Assembly (NCBI GenBank): GCA_009760885.1
Contig: CM019713.1
Span: forward strand, 10,615,274 to 10,679,273
From: Achatina immaculata
Lineage: Eukaryota; Mollusca; Gastropoda; Stylommatophora; Achatinidae
DNA: 64,000 bases
Direction of reading: 5' to 3'
Shown here: positions 1 through 11,659 of the stretch, piece after piece
Position numbering within the stretch: position 1 is the stretch's first letter
Layout: each line of letters begins with the position of its first letter
The notes under the pieces: model-generated
What the model was told of the DNA's origin: nothing
Database searches by the model: none
The model's input: only the letters and a program-made list of their open reading frames with translations
Position numbers and translations under genes: made by a program

Positions 1-483
1 CAGTAGGCTTAGGTTTACTTTACTTGCAAATGTGCCAGTAAGGCCTATTTGTTGTACTTCGCTGCAGGGTGAATTTTCGTCACAAAAAGCAACATTTCCA
101 CCACGATAATGATAAAATTCTGGGTATTTCTTAACTAGCAGAGATCAAAAATGAGGATAAAGGACAATATAAGAAACCTTTTTTTTTAAATCGAGGACAT
201 TTTGTATGTGTCAGTGAAAATTAACAACAAAACATTAACTCCTGATAACCTGCCATTATCGGCATGTATTGAGTAAAAAAAAAAACATGTCAAGGTAAAG
301 TTCATCAAACATGATTACAAATCTCTGTATTTTAAAGTGTCAAGATTGACCTTTCATATACACCAACAATCTACGTCATAATTAAATTAAGGGCTTTAAT
401 CAGTTAATCAAAATATCAAATTTATCACGGATTATATCCCTTAGATAGAATAAAGAACAGAATTAAAGAATTATGTTACAGAT
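1..483. other. No gene seen
   Basis: AT-rich sequence with short A and T runs; no repeat or coding signal recognised. Confidence 0.5.
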
Positions 484-996
484 AGGGACAGACAGAACTA
501 CGAAAATAAGATTTTAAAGGGCATGCATCTTTCCCATCCCGACATATGTCTGTGAGATCTGGACAATTAACAAAACAGCTGAGAGACAAATGAATGTTTT
601 TCAATGTAAATGCTACAGAAGAGTCCTTCAAATATCATGGACACAAAAAGAACAAATATATCCATACCACAAGAACTTAATATTGAAGAAGGCTGGCTAG
701 TAAAAAGAATAAAACAGAGAAAACTTAAATATTTTGCACACGTTAAACGTCATGATAGTCTAAAGAAGACCGTCTTGGAAGGATACATAATAGGAAAAAG
801 AAAGAGAGGACGACCAAGGCGAAGATGGCTGCAAGATATCGTTGATAATCTACAAATTGACGCATCAGCAGCAGGCCATCTTGTTTACAACCGAGAGGCC
901 TACAGGAGAGCTGTTAGGGAGGCAAAGTTCTGCAAAGAACATGCAAATGACTGACTGAGTGACTGACTGACTGACTGACTGACTGACTGACTGACT
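484..996 (+). mobile_element. LINE-A 3' end with TGAC tail
   Basis: It begins at RNRQNYENK-like sequence aligned to 44696, then an open stretch at 610-954 encodes VKRIKQRKLKYFAHVKRHDS, KTVLEGYIIGKRKRGRPRRR, WLQDIVDNLQIDASAAGHL and EAKFCKEHAND. The stop runs directly into about eleven TGAC repeats ending at 996. No catalytic domain remains. Confidence 0.9.
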
Positions 997-1081
997 ATTG
1001 TAGGTAGCTGGGTAAAGGAGCCAGAACACAAAGTAAAATGACAGCTGATAAACTTAACACCTAGATACAAACACAAAATTA

Positions 1082-1082
<1 letters not shown>

Positions 1083-1176
<94 letters not shown>

Positions 1177-1285
1177 GTCTGTCTGTCTATCTGTCTCTAT
1201 TTGTTATACAGCTGTCTGTTTTTCTGTCTGTCTGTCTGTCTGTCTCTATTTGTTATACAGCTGTCTGTCTGTTTGTCTGTCTGTC
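1083..1285. repeat. ATCT then CTGT tetranucleotide array
   Basis: About 25 ATCT units pass into CTGT units, with a short duplicated spacer (tatttgttatacagctgtct) seen twice near 1198 and 1247. Confidence 0.95.
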
Positions 1286-1970
1286 CGAAAAGACGAGGAG
1301 AATAGAAAAATAAGAAAAGTGACAACATTATCATCATTGTAATACACCAGGAAGTGAAAGAGGAACCAAGAAAAATAAGAAGAAAACATTGCCATTTGGG
1401 GGGAGGGGGTGGCTGGAAGGGTCTAAACTACAGCTCCACAATTTTAACCCAAACATACCACAAAGGTATAGATAACGGCAACTATGGGATATTCTCGTCT
1501 TTCTGTGATGCCGAAACTGCACTGAACATGAACATGGGACCTTTACAGCACTCACCCTTCCCCTCCACACACACACACACTCCACATCCAGCTCCAAGTG
1601 ACAACAGAATGTCATCTTGTTTCGACACATGTAGTCAAGCACTTATCATAAGTGCAGAAACTGTCGTAAATGTCAGGTGGATGTCATGATGTTGTTCATG
1701 GAAGCTGTGTTTTGAAAGTATGCAATTTACTCACATGTGTGTATGTGTGTGTGCTGGCGGGCGCTCACTGACATAAACGGTGGGACTAGACGCATGCTGA
1801 TACTTCAGTGACTCCGCGCAGACCTCAGAAAACTAACATCTGAGCCCGGGGAGTGAGCTCCTTTGAAAGTGGGTGAGTTCGAGTTATCCTCAGTTTTTAT
1901 GAAACAAAACAAAATGTTCCCTGTATAGTCTCTATACATCAGCTTACACAGACAAACAAGACATACTGAC
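1286..1970. other. No gene seen
   Basis: Open frames of about 100 codons exist on both strands at 1334-1689 but overlap each other and have no recognisable motif. Confidence 0.4.
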
Positions 1971-1994
1971 GGACAGACAGACAGACAGACAGAC

Positions 1995-2085
<91 letters not shown>
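1971..2085. repeat. ACAG / ATAG tetranucleotide array
   Basis: A few ACAG units followed by about 22 ATAG units. The reverse-strand '[10 protein letters not shown]' open frame is a by-product. Confidence 0.95.
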
Positions 2086-2244
2086 AGTTTTAAAACCGAG
2101 TAGAATAATAGTACTAACTGTTCTAGACATCAGCATCATCATCAGTAACATCAGCAGCAACAGCAAATGTCATCACTGCCTCTTATTTTTCTCTAGCGTT
2201 AACTTCCTTGTAACATTTTTTTTCGCCATCTTTAAGGTCAAAAC

Positions 2245-2342
2245 TAGGAAGAAAGTCACCGGCGGATCTCATAATCAACGCAAAAGACAGGGAATTGTGG
2301 ACAGAAACGATGGCCTACGCCACGCTGTCTGGCACTTAGATT
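2245..2342 (+). mobile_element. LINE-C 3' end remnant
   Basis: About 100 bases match the last part of family C (gtcaccggcggatctcataa ... ggcctacgccacg), ending at a degenerate TGGCACTTAG. Confidence 0.75.
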
Positions 2343-3029
2343 AAGGTCAAAACTAAAAAGAAAAAAGGCGTAAATAAACGCTAATTATTAAAAGGATAAA
2401 ATCATCATATTTTGCTCCCTATCTTCATCACATAACATCACATAACAACAAATAACAAAGAAACCCTAAACCCGCCCAAACAGAGAGAGGGTTAAACAAT
2501 TTTTTAATAATAATAATAATAATAATTAAACGATTATTCTTTCTGACGTTTTTATGACAGATTTTAAAGATTCGGTTCCGAACAGGAGAAGATAGCTTCC
2601 CAGAATTCTTGTCTATGCCTCGGACTAGAAATCGACCAGAGAATGCTGGCTTTTAAGGGAAAACTGGCTATATTTAAATAACTTGCAGTTTTGTAGTTTG
2701 TCTGTTTAACCTTTCGTATCGCGTAGTCTTCTCTTAAAGCAGTAACGTTTGGAAAATAAACTTTAGGTGTGTCTGTAGAAAGTAATTTGAGCACTAAGAG
2801 ATAACAAAACCCAGCAGAAACTAAAGATGAATGGGTATTTCTGAGATACCTTCCACTGTTAAACATCGCGGAGAAAAGGGCAAGAGGTTGACCCGGTTTC
2901 TCAGGACCAGCTCTATAATGTGTTAAGTCAGGTTCAGCCAGCCCGGTACTTTTTAGCTATCTGACAACCAAGGCCTATCCAAGCAAACGACACACCAATG
3001 TCCTCACGACAGCCAAGCAAGACAAGTGT
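2343..3029. other. No gene seen
   Basis: It contains a short AAT run (2503-2525). A 100-codon reverse frame at 2564-2866 has no family resemblance I can name. Confidence 0.4.
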
Positions 3030-3290
3030 CTGGCCAGGCCAATCTACATTATTCTTTCTGTGGCAGTCAGGTATATAATATGTCTGGCCAGGCCAACCTA
3101 CATTACTCTTTTTGTGGCAGTCAGATATAGATAATGTCTGGCCAGCCAACTTACATTACTCTTTCTGTGGCAGTCAGATATAGATAATGTCTGGCCAGGC
3201 CAACTTACATTACTCTTTCTGTGGCAGTCAGGTATAACAATGTCTGGCCAGGCCAAACTGCACTACTCTTTTTGTGACAGTCAGGTATTC
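3030..3290. repeat. ~53-bp minisatellite
   Basis: About five units containing tgtctggccaggccaa and ttactctttctgtggcagtc. The units differ by small indels, so the period wanders between about 50 and 58. Confidence 0.85.
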
Positions 3291-3343
3291 TGGTTTTCAA
3301 GGCGGTGGATATTGGCCGGAAGCATTGCACATTTTTTTAAGCT

Positions 3344-3585
3344 TCACTTCTGGTCTGTAAGCCACCGTAACTCGCTTCTTGTCTATAAGCCACCGTAACT
3401 CACTTCTGGTCTGTAAGCCACCGTAACTCACTTCTGGTCTGTAAGCCACCGTAACTCACTTCTGGTCTGTAAGCCACCGTAACTCACTTCTGGTCTGTAA
3501 GCCACCGTAACTCACTTCTGGTCTGTAAGCCACGGTAACCCGCTTCTGATTCTATAAGCCAACGTAACTCACTCCTCATCTGGAA
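3344..3585. repeat. 28-bp minisatellite
   Basis: About eight units of 28 bases (cttctggtctgtaagccacc + gtaactca). It recurs at 5097-5330 in the other duplication copy, where several units carry gccagcg instead of gccaccg. Confidence 0.9.
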
Positions 3586-3640
3586 GATACATCAACTTAT
3601 TCACAGCATCAGCTGCAAAGATCATCCTACATTTAGTTCC

Positions 3641-3782
3641 ACACACATACGCGCACACATGCACACACATACATACACACAAACACACACACACGGGCAT
3701 ACGCGCACACGTGCATATACATACACACGCAAACACACATGCACATACACATACACACACGCAAACACACGCACACACACAG
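3641..3782. repeat. CA-rich imperfect array
   Basis: Irregular ACAC with ACGC and ATAC. The Cys/Val-rich reverse open frames across it are artefacts of composition. A longer partner is at 5393-5548. Confidence 0.9.
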
Positions 3783-4436
3783 AGGAGGAGAGAACAAAAA
3801 CCAAAAAAATACTACATTTGCTTTATAAATAATTTTTTTTTTAGTGTTTCTAAAATTAACTCTTGTTTAATTTTATGCTTCTGTCAGAAAAAAAAAATTA
3901 TTAAAATAAAAATAACACTACAGCCCAAACCGTTAGTCTGTGAATACTTGACATATCTCTCTCTATATATATGAAAGATTTAAGAATATTACTAAGATGA
4001 ACTATTTTATACTGGCTGTTGCCGGCAATCTGACTTAAGACAGAAAGATAGCCCTCTCTCTGAAGAGTGTAATAACCCGAGCTTTGTCTGAGGGACAACG
4101 TGTCATTACATCCTACACTTTGAAGAAATTCATCCCTCTTGCACGGACTGGCCTGCTCGAGTTGACCCGCGCACGAAAGCCGGGTGGGAACTGATCGGGT
4201 GTGGTATTATCATTCCAGCATTTAAATGTAGTTCCTCGATAGAATGTCAGGACCAGAAAGGGTCTGGTACGGACGATGCTAATGTATCTTGGGAATAAAG
4301 TGGCTTCCGGTGAGAAGTCATCAAAAGACCGGTGTATGATCAACTGGTGGCTGTGTTTGACGTATCCATGCACCCTACTGTGTACAGCGTGTCCGTAAAA
4401 TCATGGTACGGTTTGAAAATTGTTTGTTTCTATAGC
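3783..4436. other. Unassigned part of duplication 1
   Basis: A reverse frame of 86 codons (4113-4373; partner 5877-6137) is kept open in both duplicates with one residue changed. That is expected of a recent duplication and is not evidence of a gene. Confidence 0.4.
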
Positions 4437-4970
4437 TATCAGCCAGTCAGTCATTTGCATGTCCCTTGCGGAACTTTGCCTCCCTAACAGCTCTCCTGTG
4501 GGCCTATCGGTTGTGAGCAAGATGTCCTGCTGCTGATGCATCCATTCGCAGATCATCAATGATGTCTTGTAACCATCTTCGCCTTGGTCTTCCTCTCTTT
4601 CTTTTTCCCATTATGTACCATTCCAAGACCGTCTTCTCTAGATTATCATGTCGTTTAATATGTCCAAAATATTTCAGTTTTCTCTGTTTAATCTCCCTTG
4701 CTAGCCATTCTTCTTCAATATTAAGTTCTTGTAGTATGGATATATTTGTTCATTTATGTGTGTCCATGATATCTGAAGGACTTTTCTGTAGCATTTATAT
4801 TCAAAGGCATTTATGTGTTTCTCAGCTGTTTTGTTAATCGTCCAGGTCTCACAGGCATATATTGCGATGGGAAAGACGCATGCCCTTAAAAAATCTTGTT
4901 TTTGCAATTCTGTCTGTTCCTCTCCATCGGCTTCTTTGGTTGTTTTATTTTTTGAATAGCGATAGATAGC
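4437..4970 (-). mobile_element. LINE-A copy in duplication 1a
   Basis: The minus strand encodes FLRACVFPIAIYACETWTIN and KTAEKHINAFEYKCYRKVLQ, then a broken KKKERGRPRRRWLQDI and GHAND region with a GACTGACTG tail at the low-coordinate end. It has several frameshifts. Confidence 0.9.
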
Positions 4971-5096
4971 CGTACATATTATATATTGAAAATATACACT
5001 GAATGAAAGAATAAATCATAAAGTTTTGTTCGACAAGTCTAGCAATTCACAGAGTCAAGTTTGGCAGAGCCAGCCAAAACACACATTTTTTTAAGC

Positions 5097-5330
5097 TTCA
5101 CTTCTGGTCTGTAAGCCACCGTAACTCGCTTCTTGTCTATAAGCCACCGTAACTCACTTCTGGTCTGTAAGCCACCGTAACTCACTTCTGGTCTGTAAGC
5201 CAGCGTAACTCACTTCTGGTCTGTAAGCCAGCGTAACTCACTTCTGGTCTGTAAGCCAGCGTAACTCACTTCTGGTCTGTAAGCCACCGTAACCCGCTTC
5301 TGAATCTGTAAGCCAACGTAACTCACTCCT
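5097..5330. repeat. 28-bp minisatellite, duplicate array
   Basis: Partner of 3344-3585. Three adjacent units share the gccagcg variant that is absent from the first array, so that variant spread locally after the duplication. Confidence 0.9.
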
Positions 5331-5392
5331 CATCTGGAAGATACATCAACTTATTCACAGCATCAGCTGCAAAGATCATCCTACATTTAGTT

Positions 5393-5548
5393 CCACACAC
5401 ATACGCGCACACATGCACACACATACATACACACAAACACACACACACGGGCATACGCGCACACGTGCATACACATACACACGCAAACACACACACGCAC
5501 ACACATGCACATACACATACACACACGCAAACACACGTACACACACAG
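5393..5548. repeat. CA-rich imperfect array, duplicate
   Basis: Partner of 3641-3782, longer by about 12 bases through an extra acacacgcacac block. Confidence 0.9.
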
Positions 5549-6199
5549 AGGAGGAGAGAACAAAAACCAAAAAAATACTACATTTGCTTTATAAATAATT
5601 TTTTTTTTAGTGTTTCTAAAATTAACTCTTGTTTAATGTTATGCTTCTGTCAGAAAAAAAAATATTAAAATAAAAAGAAAACTACAGCCCAAAGTGTTAG
5701 TCTGTGAATACTTGACATATCTCTCTCTATTTATATGAAAGATTTAAGAATATTACTAAGATGAACTATTTTATACTGGCTGTTGCCGGCAATCTGACTT
5801 AAGACAGAAAGATAGCCCTCTCTCTGAAGAGTGTAATAACCCGAGCTTTGTCTGAGGGACAACGTGTCATTACATCCTACACTTTGAAGAAATTCATCCC
5901 TCTTGCACGGACTGGCCTGCTCGAGTTGACCCGCGCACGAAAGCCGGGTGGGAACTGATCGGGTATGGTATTATCGTTCCAGCATTTAAATGTAGTTCCT
6001 CGATAGAATGTCAGGACCAGAAAGGGTCTGGTACGGACGATGCTAATGTATCTTGGGAATAAAGTGGCTTCCGGTGAGAAGTCATCAAAAGACCGGTGTA
6101 TGATCAACTGGTGGCTGTGTTTGACGTATCCATGCACCCTACTGTGTACAGCGTGTCCGTAAAATCATGGTACGGTTTGAAAATTGTTTGTTTCTATAG

Positions 6200-6735
6200 C
6201 TATCAGCCAGTCAGTCATTTGCATATCCCTTGCGGAACTTTGCCTCCCTAACAGCTCTCCTGTGGACCTATCGGTTGTGAGCAAGATGTCCTGCTGCTGA
6301 TGCATCCATTCGCAGATCATCAATGATATCTTGCAACCATCTTCGCCTTGGTCTTCCTCTCTTTCTTTTTCCCATTATGTACCCTTCCGAGACGGTCTTC
6401 TTTAAATTATCATGTCGTTTAATATGTCCAAAATATCGTAAGTTTTCTCTGTTTAATCTTCCTTGCTAGCCATTCTTCTTCAATATTAAGTTCTTGTAGT
6501 ATGGATATATTTGTTCATTTTTGTGTGTCCATGATATCTGAAGGACTTTTCTGTAGCATTTATATTCAAAGGCATTTATGTGTTTCTCAGCTGTTTTGTT
6601 AATCGTCCAGGTCTCACAGGCATATATTGCGATGGGAAAGACGCATGCCCTTAAAAATCTTGTTTTTGCAATTCTGTCTGTTCCTCTCCACGGCTTCTCT
6701 GGTTGTTTTATTTTTTGAATAGCGATAGATAGCCG
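6200..6735 (-). mobile_element. LINE-A copy in duplication 1b
   Basis: Duplicate of 4437-4970 with a few independent substitutions and a one-base loss in the run of A/T near 6652, which shifts the frame relative to copy a. Confidence 0.9.
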
Positions 6736-6977
6736 TACATATTATATATTGAAAATATACACTGAATGAAAGAATAAATCATAAAATTTTGTTCGACAAG
6801 TCTAGCAATTCACAGAGTCAAGTTTGGCAGAGCCAGCCAAAACACACAATGAGTCTTCCTCTGCGTTGGTTATTCATCATGGAATGATACGTCACACTTT
6901 AGCGGAATGACGTCTTGTACCGCGTCACCGTCTGGTGAATAATCTGTTTTCCCGAAACCAAATGCACAAATACAAAG

Positions 6978-6979
<2 letters not shown>

Positions 6980-7050
<71 letters not shown>
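6980..7050. repeat. TA dinucleotide array
   Basis: About 35 TA units directly upstream of a LINE-D copy. Shorter TA runs follow that copy (7648-7684) and flank its duplicate (8776-8794, 9391-9412). Confidence 0.95.
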
Positions 7051-7053
<3 letters not shown>

Positions 7054-7633
7054 AAGAAGTCAATAAATTTGCATACCTTGGCAGCTACATAGACCAGGAT
7101 GGTGACACCAGAAAGGAAGATTTAGAACTGCAAAAGCAGCATTAATCTTCAAGAATCTTGATAACATATGGAATTCAGAAGTTATAAGCACAAAAACCAA
7201 GTTAAGACTATTCAATTCAAATGTAATATCAACCCTCATTAATGCATGCGAAAGCATTAGAAAACTAAAGAAATTAGACTCTTTTGAAAACAAATGCTTA
7301 AGGGAGATACTCGGCATCAAGTGGAACGAATTCAAAAACAATGCAGAGATAAGACAGATGACTGAACAACAACCAGTCTCATGGGTGATCAGGAAAAGGA
7401 GACTGACATATGTTGGTCGCTTGATGAGAAGAAACGATCAGAGAATCCCAAAATACCCTATCATGTGGTACACAAGAGGCCAAAGAAAAAGAGGCAGACC
7501 ACGTGAAACTCTGAAGAGAACCATGATAAGTAAGGCCAAATTAATAGCCATAAAATCCTTTGATGAGGTTGAAAAGCTCGCTGAAAACAGGAAAAATTGG
7601 CGAACTACCTTGCGAGCCCTATGTGACGTTTAA
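7051..7633 (+). mobile_element. LINE-D 3' part in duplication 2a
   Basis: Frames with breaks give NKFAYLGSYIDQDGDT, KLRLFNSNVISTLINACESI and DSFENKCLREILGIKWNEF, then an open MTEQQPVSWVIRKRRLTYVG, LMRRNDQRIPKYPIMWYTRG, QRKRGRPRETLKRTM, KLAENRKNWRTTLRALCDV and a stop at 7633. Confidence 0.9.
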
Positions 7634-7644
7634 CGGCACGGGAA

Positions 7645-7687
<43 letters not shown>

Positions 7688-8112
7688 TATCATGGCTTTG
7701 CTACATTTAGCTCTGATACGTTATGAGTATTAAACTCTGCCATGATTTTACAGACAGACTATTCTTGCCAAAGGTTCATGGAAGCTAGCGGAACGCATGT
7801 CCCTGTAGGGGTCACACCTTTTGTTGCTGGGCAGAAAGCCGTCTCTGATTATGAGAGATGACATTATACATAATTTCACACGTTACAATCAGACCCCCCC
7901 CCCCCCCAACAAAAAAAACAGGTTAAAAAGATTTAGCGCTACAGCACATGCGTGCTCTGACCTGCTCTTGAGAGGAGAGAGATCTCAGCACTGCTCACGC
8001 ACACCACAGCGCCATCGGATAACCAGTGCCACGTAACCGTCTTCTGGATAAAAGAGCATGTCAGTGTAGCAACAATAAACGTGTAATATTGTCTTTGTCA
8101 CCATCATAATCA
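7051..8112 (+). repeat. Duplication 2, copy a
   Basis: Direct repeat with 8796-9850, offset about 1,745. It holds LINE-D, a TA run and about 430 bases of unassigned sequence with a poly-C tract. A minus-strand LINE (8113-8795) lies between the copies. Confidence 0.9.
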
Positions 8113-8795
8113 TCATCCTCATTATATTTTCAGTATACAAGTTAAATAAGTAGGGTGACAATATGCACCCCTGACGGACCCCTTGTTTTATGTCAAACCA
8201 ACTTGTTGTTTCACCATTTATTCTTACTGCTGCTTGTTGGTCTAAATACAGCAGTGATGTTAATTGTATCAAATGTGTTGGAAATCCCATTTTTTCCATT
8301 ATTTCCCAAAGTTTCTGGTGTTGTACACAATCAAATGCCTTTGAGTAGTCTATAAAGGATAAATATAGATTCACATTAAACTCCCTGCATTTCTCTATTA
8401 TTAATCTTAGATTGAATATATGATCTCTTGATCCTCTTCCTTGCCTGAAGCCAGCTTGGACCATATTGACTTCTTCTTCTATTTTCTTTCGAAGTCTACC
8501 CATTATGATTTTTAACAGAATTTTACTGGCATGACTAATCAGGGCAACAGTTCTGTAGTTGGTGCATAATTTCAGGTTACCCTTTTTTGGCAGTGGTATG
8601 AATACAGTTCTTTTCCATTCTTTTGGCCAAATACCTGAATGCCATATCTTTTTACATAGTGCATGATAGATTGTTGCACACTCCTTTCCTCCTGCTTTAA
8701 TAAATTCAGCGGTTATCTCATCACATCCTGGTGATTTACCATTTTTCAGACTCTTTATTGCCCATAAAACTTCTTATATATATATATATATATAA
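8113..8795 (-). mobile_element. RTE-like LINE, reverse transcriptase fragment
   Basis: The minus strand has CDEITAEFIKAGGKECATIY, WKRTVFIPLPKKGNLKLCTN, NMVQAGFRQGRGSRDHIFNL, LYLSFIDYSKAFDCVQHQKL (block A) and DIKQGVRQGCILSPYLFNLY, and stops at TENIMR before the YADD motif. The 3' part is therefore missing, cut at an ATG-rich stretch that may be a tail joined from another copy. Confidence 0.85.
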
Positions 8796-9850
8796 AAGAA
8801 GAAGTCAATAAATTTGCATACCTTGGCAGCTACATAAACCAGGAAGGTGACACCAGAAAGGAAGATTTAGAACTGCAAAAGCAGCATTAATCTTCAAGAA
8901 TCTTGAGAACATATGGAATTCAGAAGTTATAAGCACAAAAACCAAGTTAAGACTATTCAATTCAAATGTAATATCAACCCTCATTAATGCATGCGAAAGC
9001 ATTAGAAAACTAAAGAAATTAGACTCTTTTGAAAACAAATGCTTAAGGGAAATACTCGGCATCAAGTGGAATGAATTCAAGAACAATGCAGAGATACGAC
9101 AGATGACTGAACAACAACCAGTCTCATGGGTGATCAGGAAAAGGAGATTGACATATGTTGGTCGCTTGATGAGAAGAAACGATCAGAGAATCCCAAAATA
9201 CGCTATCATGTGGTACACAAGAGGCCAAAGAAAAAGAGGCAGACCACGTGAAACTCTGAAGAGAACCATGATAAGTAAGGTCAAATTAATAGCCATAAAA
9301 TCCTTTGATGAGGTTGAAAAGCTCGCCGAAAACAGTAAAAATTGGCGAACTACCTTGCGAGCCCTATGTGACGTTTAACGACACGGGAAAGATATATATA
9401 TATATATATATATGTCAGTATCATGGCTTTGCTACGTTTAGCTCTGATACGTTATGAGTATTAAACTCTGCCATGATTTTACAGACAAACTATTCTTGCC
9501 AAAGGTTCATGGAAGCTAGCGGAACGCATGTCCCTGTAGGGGTTACACCTTTTGTTGCTGGGCAGAAAGCCGTCTCTGATTATGAGAGATGACATTATAC
9601 ATAATTTCATACGTTACAATCAGACCCCCCCCCCCCCAAGAAAAAAAAACACGTTAAAAAGATGTAGCGCTACAGGACTTAGAACAAATCCATGCGTGCT
9701 CTGACCTGCTCTTGAGAGGAGAGAGATCTCAGCACTGCTCACGCACACCACAGCGCCATCGGATAACCAGTGCCACGTAACCGTCTTCTGGATAAAAGAG
9801 CATGTCAGTGTAGCAACAATAAACGTGCAATATTGTGTCACCATCATAAT
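8796..9850 (+). repeat. Duplication 2, copy b
   Basis: Second copy. Differences include a shorter TA run after the LINE and a 20-base segment (ggacttagaacaaatccatg) near 9676 that is missing from copy a near 7943. Confidence 0.9.
8797..9378 (+). mobile_element. LINE-D 3' part in duplication 2b
   Basis: Duplicate of 7051-7633 with scattered substitutions (for example NSKNW for NRKNW). The same internal breaks are present, so the element was already dead when duplicated. Confidence 0.9.
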
Positions 9851-10251
9851 CATCATCATCATCATCATCATTTCAATCCGTCTCCCCACGGAAGGTTGGC
9901 TGCAATGAATCTCCACTCTGATCTGTTTCTTGTCTTCTTAGAACACTCGGCCAAGCTTGTCACCGTCCATCTATTGATGTTGCCCACCCATCTATATCGC
10001 TGTAGTCTTCTTGTTCTTTTCCTTCGATCTTGCCTTCAAGAAGGGTCTTAAGTATAGTATTGTGCCTTTCGACATATCAAAAATATCTTAGCTCTCTTGT
10101 TTTTATGATTTTCAATATTTCTCATTTCACTTCTAGCTGGTTCTGCACTTCGTTGTTTGTTTTCTTTTTCTGTCCATGGAATATGTCCTATTCCTCTGTA
10201 TATCCACATTTCAAGTGCCTCGATTTTCTTTTCTGTTGTCTTATTTAAATC
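9846..10251 (-). mobile_element. RTE-like LINE 3' end with ATG-repeat tail
   Basis: The minus strand reads NKTTEKKIEALEMWIYRGIG and HIPWTEKENKQ, then a degraded C-terminus, ending in ATGATG repeats at 9846-9870. It is joined base-to-base to a plus-strand LINE-A end at 10252. Confidence 0.8.
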
Positions 10252-10455
10252 TAGAGAAGACCGTCTTTGGAAGGGTACAAAAAGGGAAAAAGAAAGAGAG
10301 GAAGACAAAGGCGAAGATGGATGCAAGATATCGTTGATGGTCTGCAATGGATGCATCAGCAGCAGGCCATCTTGCTCACAACCGAGAGGCCTACAGGAGT
10401 GCTGTTAGGGGGGCAAAGTTCCGCAAGGGACATGCAAATGAATGAACGATGAATG
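10252..10455 (+). mobile_element. LINE-A 3' end
   Basis: Encodes KGKRKRGRQRRRWMQDIVDG and related C-terminal sequence, with a frameshift, and ends gcaagggacatgcaaatgaa plus tail. Its 5' end abuts the opposite-strand LINE at 9846-10251. Confidence 0.85.
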
Positions 10456-10609
10456 TCTTATTTAAGTCCGAGGCTTCTGTGTCATAAACAAATGTTGAAT
10501 ATATGTAGAATTTGACTATACGCAATCTCAGTTCTGTGATATGTGTTCTGATGCAAGGATACCGTACTGTCTTATTAAACAATAATCTGTATTTCCAGAG
10601 ATTTTTTCT

Positions 10610-10850
10610 TTAAATCGGTACCGGGCTCCCAATGTCATAATAATGTTTGTACATGCGGTCACGTAATCTGAGATCAGTCTCTCCATTATAAGGTGTCATA
10701 CATTTTTTGCACACAGTGGCATATATTACGTTGTGGGACTCGCATATAAATCCCTCTGATGAACAGAAGGCGCCTGGTGCTCGAGAACCGTTACATACTT
10801 GAATATGGGAAGCTGGAACCACAATGTTTGAACTCGAAGTTCAGCTATAG
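10610..10850 (-). mobile_element. Penelope-like element, GIY-YIG endonuclease fragment
   Basis: The minus strand encodes FICESHNVIYATVCKKCMTP then YNGETDLRLRDRMYKHYYD. This fits the GIY-YIG pattern of Penelope-like elements: NVIYxxxCxxCxxxYxGETxxxLRxRxxxH, with VIY/YNG as the GIY-YIG pair, catalytic Arg in LRDR and His after it. The reverse transcriptase part is not present, so this is a short fossil. Confidence 0.7.
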
Positions 10851-10997
10851 TTAGCATTCCCTTTCTCCACTGTTATATTCCCTCTCTGCTAAGCCTTTGC
10901 TCGCCTGTAACTTGTATCTGTATTAGATTACAAACTCTCTACCCCAAGCACATACATCTATCCCGCCAACCATTTTCTCGACTTGATTACCATTGTA

Positions 10998-11035
<38 letters not shown>

Positions 11036-11389
11036 TCTCTCTCTCTCACTCTCTTTCCTCTCTGCTTTTCCCATCCCTTCTTTACCACTAACCTATCACA
11101 TCTCACAAATCTTCATTTAAACATTCACAATACTCCACCACACCCACTCTCAGAAGCAGCTTCTTTGGAAGTCATAGCTCCCTTTTCTTTCTACTATTTT
11201 TCCCTCATTCCTATTGGTATTTCGGAAAGACAGAGGTATACAGAGAGAGAGAATGCTGGATGGAATAACAAGATGAAACAGACAAGGAACACCAACACAG
11301 CTTAGTATCAGCACTCGGAGGAGAGAATCCTGGGAAAGCATGACAACCAACGCCAGTGGGCGGGGCAACAGATAGAACGATAGATGTGT

Positions 11390-11565
11390 TGTATATAATT
11401 TCTTTGTTCTGTAGGTTTTTGTATGATTAAGATATAAACTGAAACGTCACAACTGTGCTCGTTAATAAAGCTGTTCGTACTTTTGTTTAAATAGTTTTTA
11501 ACATGTAGTATTCGCAGCTTTAAAGCAGTGGCTGTGTGTATATTTGTATATTTTACAAGCATGTA
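11390..11565 (+). mobile_element. Penelope-like terminal fragment
   Basis: ttgtatgattaagatataaa, gaaacgtcacaactgtgctc and aataaagctgttcgtacttt match the terminal element at 46005-46350 in the same order, as does the following cagctttaaagcagtggctg. The GATTAAG and GAAACGTCACAACT words are typical of DNA that follows the GIY-YIG endonuclease in Penelope-like elements (from memory). Confidence 0.5.
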
Positions 11566-11659
11566 ATCTTATATATACTTAGAAGCAAAAACTATTTGAG
11601 CTTCTAACAATGAATGAGTGCAGATATCAGTGAATTATACTTTTTTTTAAAAAACCCAG

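Larger units (their letters stand above)
3329..5083 (+). repeat. Tandem segmental duplication 1, copy a
   Basis: Direct repeat with 5084-6843, offset about 1,755 to 1,764. It holds a 28-bp minisatellite (3344-3585), a CA-rich stretch (3641-3782), unassigned sequence, and a minus-strand LINE-A end. Identity by eye is about 97 to 98%. Confidence 0.95.
5084..6843 (+). repeat. Tandem segmental duplication 1, copy b
   Basis: Second copy. The junction is agccagccaaaacacacatt, joining the end of copy a to the start of copy b inside a short 'cacattttttt' segment. The CA-rich stretch here (5393-5548) is longer than in copy a. Confidence 0.95.

Noticed and set aside
1334..1689. Overlapping 102- and 111-codon frames
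   Set aside because: Opposite-strand shadows over low-complexity CA/GT and G-rich sequence, with no motif.
3344..3585. CRISPR-like 28-base repeats
   Set aside because: No spacers; simple tandem array duplicated with its surroundings.
4113..4373. Conserved 86-codon minus frame, also at 5877-6137
   Set aside because: Conservation is due to the recent tandem duplication; no known motif.
11425..11460. Hammerhead ribozyme near the Penelope-like terminus (GAAACGTC)
   Set aside because: The GAAAC and GTC words are present but no CTGATGA core lies within reach.
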